Source: Gammaproteobacteria bacterium (GTDB taxonomy: Bacteria > Pseudomonadota > Gammaproteobacteria > Pseudomonadales > JAUIKI01). Taken from it: 9,753 bases of DNA. How positions within the stretch are numbered: the first letter of the stretch is position 1; each line of letters opens with the position of its first letter. The notes beneath the pieces were generated by a model. The model worked only from the letters and a program-made list of their open reading frames with translations. It made no database searches and had not been told where the DNA came from. Shown one piece after another: positions 6,988 to 9,753 of the stretch. Both the position numbers and the translations under genes were made by a program. The stretch lies in NCBI GenBank assembly GCA_030430875.1, contig JAUIKI010000036.1, forward strand, positions 1-9,753, written 5' to 3'.

Positions 6988-7132
6988 TTGTGGTAAAAAC
7001 AATGCCGCGAGAATGAGCAAAAACCTCAACTATTCCAGCACAAAATGTAGGGTATAACGAGTTGTTGTCTGGTTTTGCAACAAAAATATGGAAATTTTAA
7101 AACGTTTTTTTATCCTTGTAGTTTTACCACAA
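6988..7132. repeat. 11-bp perfect inverted repeat with 123-bp spacing, upstream of tkt
   Basis: TTGTGGTAAAA at 6988-6998 is exactly reverse-complemented by TTTTACCACAA at 7122-7132. The second arm lies about 50 bases before the tkt start codon. Possible roles are paired sites for a regulator that loops the DNA, or the base of a structured leader RNA enclosing the smaller hairpins. Which of these applies cannot be decided from sequence alone. Confidence 0.4.
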
Positions 7133-7181
7133 AGATATCGATACAAACTATGCCCTAACAATCAACGAATTAGGAGACAAA

Positions 7182-9200
7182 ATGGCTATACCTTCCCCCT
7201 CTCGTCAAGCACTTGCCAATGCCATTCGCATATTAAGTATGGATGCGGTACAACAAGCTAACTCTGGGCATCCTGGTGCCCCGATGGGGATGGCAGATAT
7301 CGCTGAGGTGTTGTGGCGTGACTTCATGCAACACAATCCTGCCAATCCCAATTGGATTAATCGCGACCGCTTTATTCTTTCTAATGGTCATGGCTCAATG
7401 CTGCTTTATTCTCTGCTTCACTTAACAGGTTATGACGTTTCCACAGATGATTTGAAAAATTTCCGACAATTACATTCAAAAACACCAGGACATCCAGAAT
7501 ACCGTGAAGCACCTGGTGTTGAAACAACCACGGGGCCTCTAGGTCAAGGTCTTGCCAATGCAGTTGGTATGGCACTTGCTGAACGCACTCTTGCCGCACA
7601 ATTTAATCAAAATAACATCGATTTAATTGATCATTATACCTATGTTTTTGCTGGCGACGGATGCTTAATGGAAGGCATATCACATGAGGCTTGCGCACTT
7701 GCTGGCACATGGGGTTTAGGAAAACTAATTTGCTTTTATGACAACAATGGCATTTCAATCGATGGTGACGTTCAAGGAAATGCAACCACACCCGCTTGGT
7801 TCACTGACGACACTCGCAAACGATTTGAAGCCTACGGTTGGCATGTTGTTGGCCCTATAAACGGTCATGACAGCAATGCAATTGCAGAAGCAATTAATAC
7901 CGCTCGTAGTAATGCACAACAACCATCACTAATCATCTGCGATACAATTATAGGCTTCGGCGCTCCAAACAAACAAGGTGGACATGATGTTCATGGCGCT
8001 CCATTGGGTGCTGATGAAATACAAGCAGCACGCAAAAAGCTCAATTGGGAACTTGCACCTTTTGAAGTTAGTGAAGAAATTTACCAAGCATGGAGTGCAT
8101 CTGACCAAGGCGCCAATGCAGAAAAGGCATGGCTAGAAACATTCAATCAATATCAAACCAATCATCCTGATCTTTCTCGAGAACTTTTACGCCGCTGCAA
8201 TGGTGAATTACCCGATGATTTCACTCAAAAAATGGCTGAATATTTTACAGAAACTCATGCAAAAGCTGAAACTATTGCAACCCGCAAAGCTTCCTTAAAC
8301 TGCTTAAACAAACTAGGATCAATGTTGCCGGAATTATTAGGCGGCTCTGCTGATCTTGCAGTATCTAACTTGACGTTTTGGAACGGAGCAAAAGGTATTG
8401 AAAAAAATGACTATTCTGGCAATTATCTTTACTATGGTGTACGCGAATTTGGTATGTCAGCCATCGTCAATGGGATAGCATTGCATGGCGGATTCATTCC
8501 TTATGGTGCAACTTTTTTAGTCTTCATGGATTATGCCAGAAATGCTGTAAGATTAAGCGCATTAATGAAATCACATAGCATTTTTGTCTTTACGCATGAC
8601 TCAATTGGGTTGGGTGAAGATGGTCCCACTCATCAACCTATCGAACATGTCGCAACGCTTCGCTACACGCCAGGAATGAGAACTTGGCGTCCTTGTGATG
8701 CGGTTGAAACAGTTGTTGCTTGGCAAGATGCCATTGAAAACAATTCTGGCCCAACCTCGTTAATTTTGTCTCGACAAAATCTCGCACACCAAGCTCGTAA
8801 CGATACGCAGTTAAAACAAATTCGATGTGGCGGATATATTTTACATGAACCTGAAAGAGCACCTGAGGTGATTGTGATAGCAACTGGATCAGAAGTTGAA
8901 CTGGCAATGAGCGCTGCCAAGCAGTTTGATAATGTTCGGGTTGTCTCAATGCCATCGACTGATTTATTTGATGCTCAAAATGCCAATTACAAAGAAACTG
9001 TGCTACCTGCTAAAATCACCAAACGATTGGCAATAGAAGCACTACACAGTGATTTTTGGTTTAAATATGTCGGACTAAATGGAAAAATCATTGGCATGCA
9101 AAGTTTTGGTGCCTCAGCCCCTGCAAAAGCACTGTTTGAAGAATATGGTTTCACAACAGAAAATATAGTATCTCAAATTAACAAATTAGTAGAAGGATAA
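7182..9200 (+). CDS. tkt: Transketolase
   Basis: This thiamine-diphosphate enzyme moves two-carbon ketol units between sugar phosphates in the non-oxidative pentose phosphate pathway, releasing or using glyceraldehyde 3-phosphate. The 672-residue protein has the full three-domain layout: an N-terminal pyrophosphate-binding domain with SGHPG (28-32), His70, His104 and the ThDP motif GDG (158-160) to NN (188-189); a central pyrimidine-binding domain with catalytic Glu422 in VREFGM and the second signature GEDGPTHQP (478-486, His484); and a C-terminal domain with ATGSEVELA (568-576). It is about 9 residues longer than E. coli TktA, within the normal range. The ATG has a strong AGGAG 5 bases upstream. 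Only 6 bases separate its stop from gap, so they form an operon that probably continues into lower glycolysis beyond the window. Confidence 0.97.
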   Translation: MAIPSPSRQALANAIRILSMDAVQQANSGHPGAPMGMADIAEVLWRDFMQHNPANPNWINRDRFILSNGHGSMLLYSLLHLTGYDVSTDDLKNFRQLHSKTPGHPEYREAPGVETTTGPLGQGLANAVGMALAERTLAAQFNQNNIDLIDHYTYVFAGDGCLMEGISHEACALAGTWGLGKLICFYDNNGISIDGDVQGNATTPAWFTDDTRKRFEAYGWHVVGPINGHDSNAIAEAINTARSNAQQPSLIICDTIIGFGAPNKQGGHDVHGAPLGADEIQAARKKLNWELAPFEVSEEIYQAWSASDQGANAEKAWLETFNQYQTNHPDLSRELLRRCNGELPDDFTQKMAEYFTETHAKAETIATRKASLNCLNKLGSMLPELLGGSADLAVSNLTFWNGAKGIEKNDYSGNYLYYGVREFGMSAIVNGIALHGGFIPYGATFLVFMDYARNAVRLSALMKSHSIFVFTHDSIGLGEDGPTHQPIEHVATLRYTPGMRTWRPCDAVETVVAWQDAIENNSGPTSLILSRQNLAHQARNDTQLKQIRCGGYILHEPERAPEVIVIATGSEVELAMSAAKQFDNVRVVSMPSTDLFDAQNANYKETVLPAKITKRLAIEALHSDFWFKYVGLNGKIIGMQSFGASAPAKALFEEYGFTTENIVSQINKLVEG

Positions 9201-9206
9201 TTTTTA

Positions 9207-9753
9207 ATGACTTATCGAATTGCCATCAATGGCTATGGCCGTATTGGACGCAACGTCACAAGAGCACTTTATGAACGCAACCTTACTGATAAAATAAAAA
9301 TTGTTGCCATTAATGATCTTGGCACATTAGAAACACTTGCACATTTAACACGTTACGACACCACACATGGAAAATTTAACTATCCAGTGAACGTTATTAA
9401 TGACTGCCTTGAAATTCAAGGTGACTCGATTAAAGTTTTCAATGAAACTGATCCACGAAAACTTCCCTGGAAAGAATTAAACGTTGATTTGGTATTAGAG
9501 TGCAGCGGTCATTTCACTACGGCTGCCAAATCAAAAGCACATTTGGACGCTGGCTCTCCAAAAGTAATCATCGGAGCACCGGCTGATAATGAGGTTGATT
9601 TAACCGTCGTGTATGGAATAAATCATCAAGAACTCAAAAGTCATCACCAGATTATTTCCAATGCGTCATGCACCACTAACTGTCTTGCACCAATTGTCAA
9701 ACCTCTGCATGAAAAACTTGGCATTATCAACGGATTGATGACAACAATTCATG
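9207..9753 (+). CDS. gap: Type I glyceraldehyde-3-phosphate dehydrogenase (or erythrose-4-phosphate dehydrogenase), 3'-truncated by window
   Basis: Only the first 182 codons are present. The N-terminal Rossmann domain has INGYGRIGR (7-15), and Asp37 in the sequence INDL suggests NAD rather than NADP. The catalytic domain begins with SNASCTTNCLAP, giving nucleophile Cys155. The enzyme family oxidises glyceraldehyde 3-phosphate with phosphate to 1,3-bisphosphoglycerate. From memory, the protein lines up without gaps with E. coli Epd (erythrose-4-phosphate dehydrogenase, used in vitamin B6 synthesis), including LPWKEL and TVVYG. However, the APA segment at 124-126 is GAPDH-like where Epd has a different loop. 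I prefer GAPDH, with Epd as a real alternative. AAGGA at 9193-9197 serves as ribosome-binding site 9 bases before the ATG and overlaps the end of tkt, suggesting tight coupling. Confidence 0.88.
   Translation, partial: MTYRIAINGYGRIGRNVTRALYERNLTDKIKIVAINDLGTLETLAHLTRYDTTHGKFNYPVNVINDCLEIQGDSIKVFNETDPRKLPWKELNVDLVLECSGHFTTAAKSKAHLDAGSPKVIIGAPADNEVDLTVVYGINHQELKSHHQIISNASCTTNCLAPIVKPLHEKLGIINGLMTTIH

Larger units (their letters stand above)
6706..7181. other. 476-bp divergent regulatory region between metK and tkt
   Basis: No open frame here is convincing on either strand. Apart from the metK promoter it holds: the palindrome CTTGCAAG (6775-6782); CATACTT direct repeats one helical turn apart (6851 and 6861); the perfect 10-bp palindrome ATCACGTGAT (6970-6979); a CATTGT/ACAATG hairpin (6986-7004); a TTGTTG/CAACAA hairpin (7062-7083); and AAAACGTTTT followed by T's (7099-7111). 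The tkt ribosome-binding site AGGAG is at 7172-7176. No tkt promoter stands out; TTGCAA (7075-7080) with TAAAAC (7098-7103) at 17-bp spacing is only a weak candidate. Confidence 0.6.

Noticed and set aside
8638..8955. Minus-strand open frame of 105 codons
   Set aside because: It is antisense to the well-conserved second half of tkt and has no ribosome-binding site or recognisable motif.
1..9753. CRISPR array, tRNA or rRNA genes, prophage or integrase genes
   Set aside because: No regularly spaced repeats, tRNA or rRNA sequence, or phage or integrase proteins were seen in either strand.

Overview
The window looks like a piece of chromosome from an AT-rich gammaproteobacterium. MetK, AhcY, MetF and transketolase are close to the standard proteobacterial forms. 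A metK operon divergent from a tkt-gap pair is an arrangement I recall from gammaproteobacteria. Legionellales-like bacteria are a plausible source (tkt followed by gap, low GC, short AhcY), but this is inference from recalled gene order and not a database result.

Layout. (1) Positions 1-253 have no gene I can support and contain a strong ~118-bp inverted-repeat structure (110-227). (2) Positions 254-2780 hold a tight plus-strand pair: a GCS2-type glutamate-cysteine-ligase-like amidoligase, and one base after its stop codon a zinc aspartoacylase/succinylglutamate desuccinylase-like hydrolase. (3) Positions 2781-3057 are non-coding; the first ~113 bp form a second, weaker inverted repeat related to the first. 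(4) Positions 3058-3246 encode a 62-residue secreted peptide with six cysteines and no family I recognise. (5) Positions 3336-6705 (minus strand) hold metK-ahcY-metF, most of the activated-methyl cycle without the methionine synthase. (6) Positions 6706-7181 are a 476-bp divergent regulatory region with a good promoter for metK and several palindromes and repeats on the tkt side. (7) From 7182 to the window end are tkt (complete) and gap (first 182 codons) on the plus strand, the start of a pentose-phosphate/glycolysis operon.

How the genes work together. MetK makes S-adenosylmethionine, AhcY removes the S-adenosylhomocysteine left by methyl transfer, and MetF supplies 5-methyl-tetrahydrofolate for remethylating homocysteine. 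Transketolase and GAPDH share glyceraldehyde 3-phosphate as a metabolite. The amidoligase/deacylase pair could make and break the same amide-linked small molecule, but its substrate cannot be read from sequence. Most of the window is conserved housekeeping. The less ordinary parts are the amidoligase/deacylase pair, the repeat elements on either side of it, and the cysteine-rich secreted peptide.
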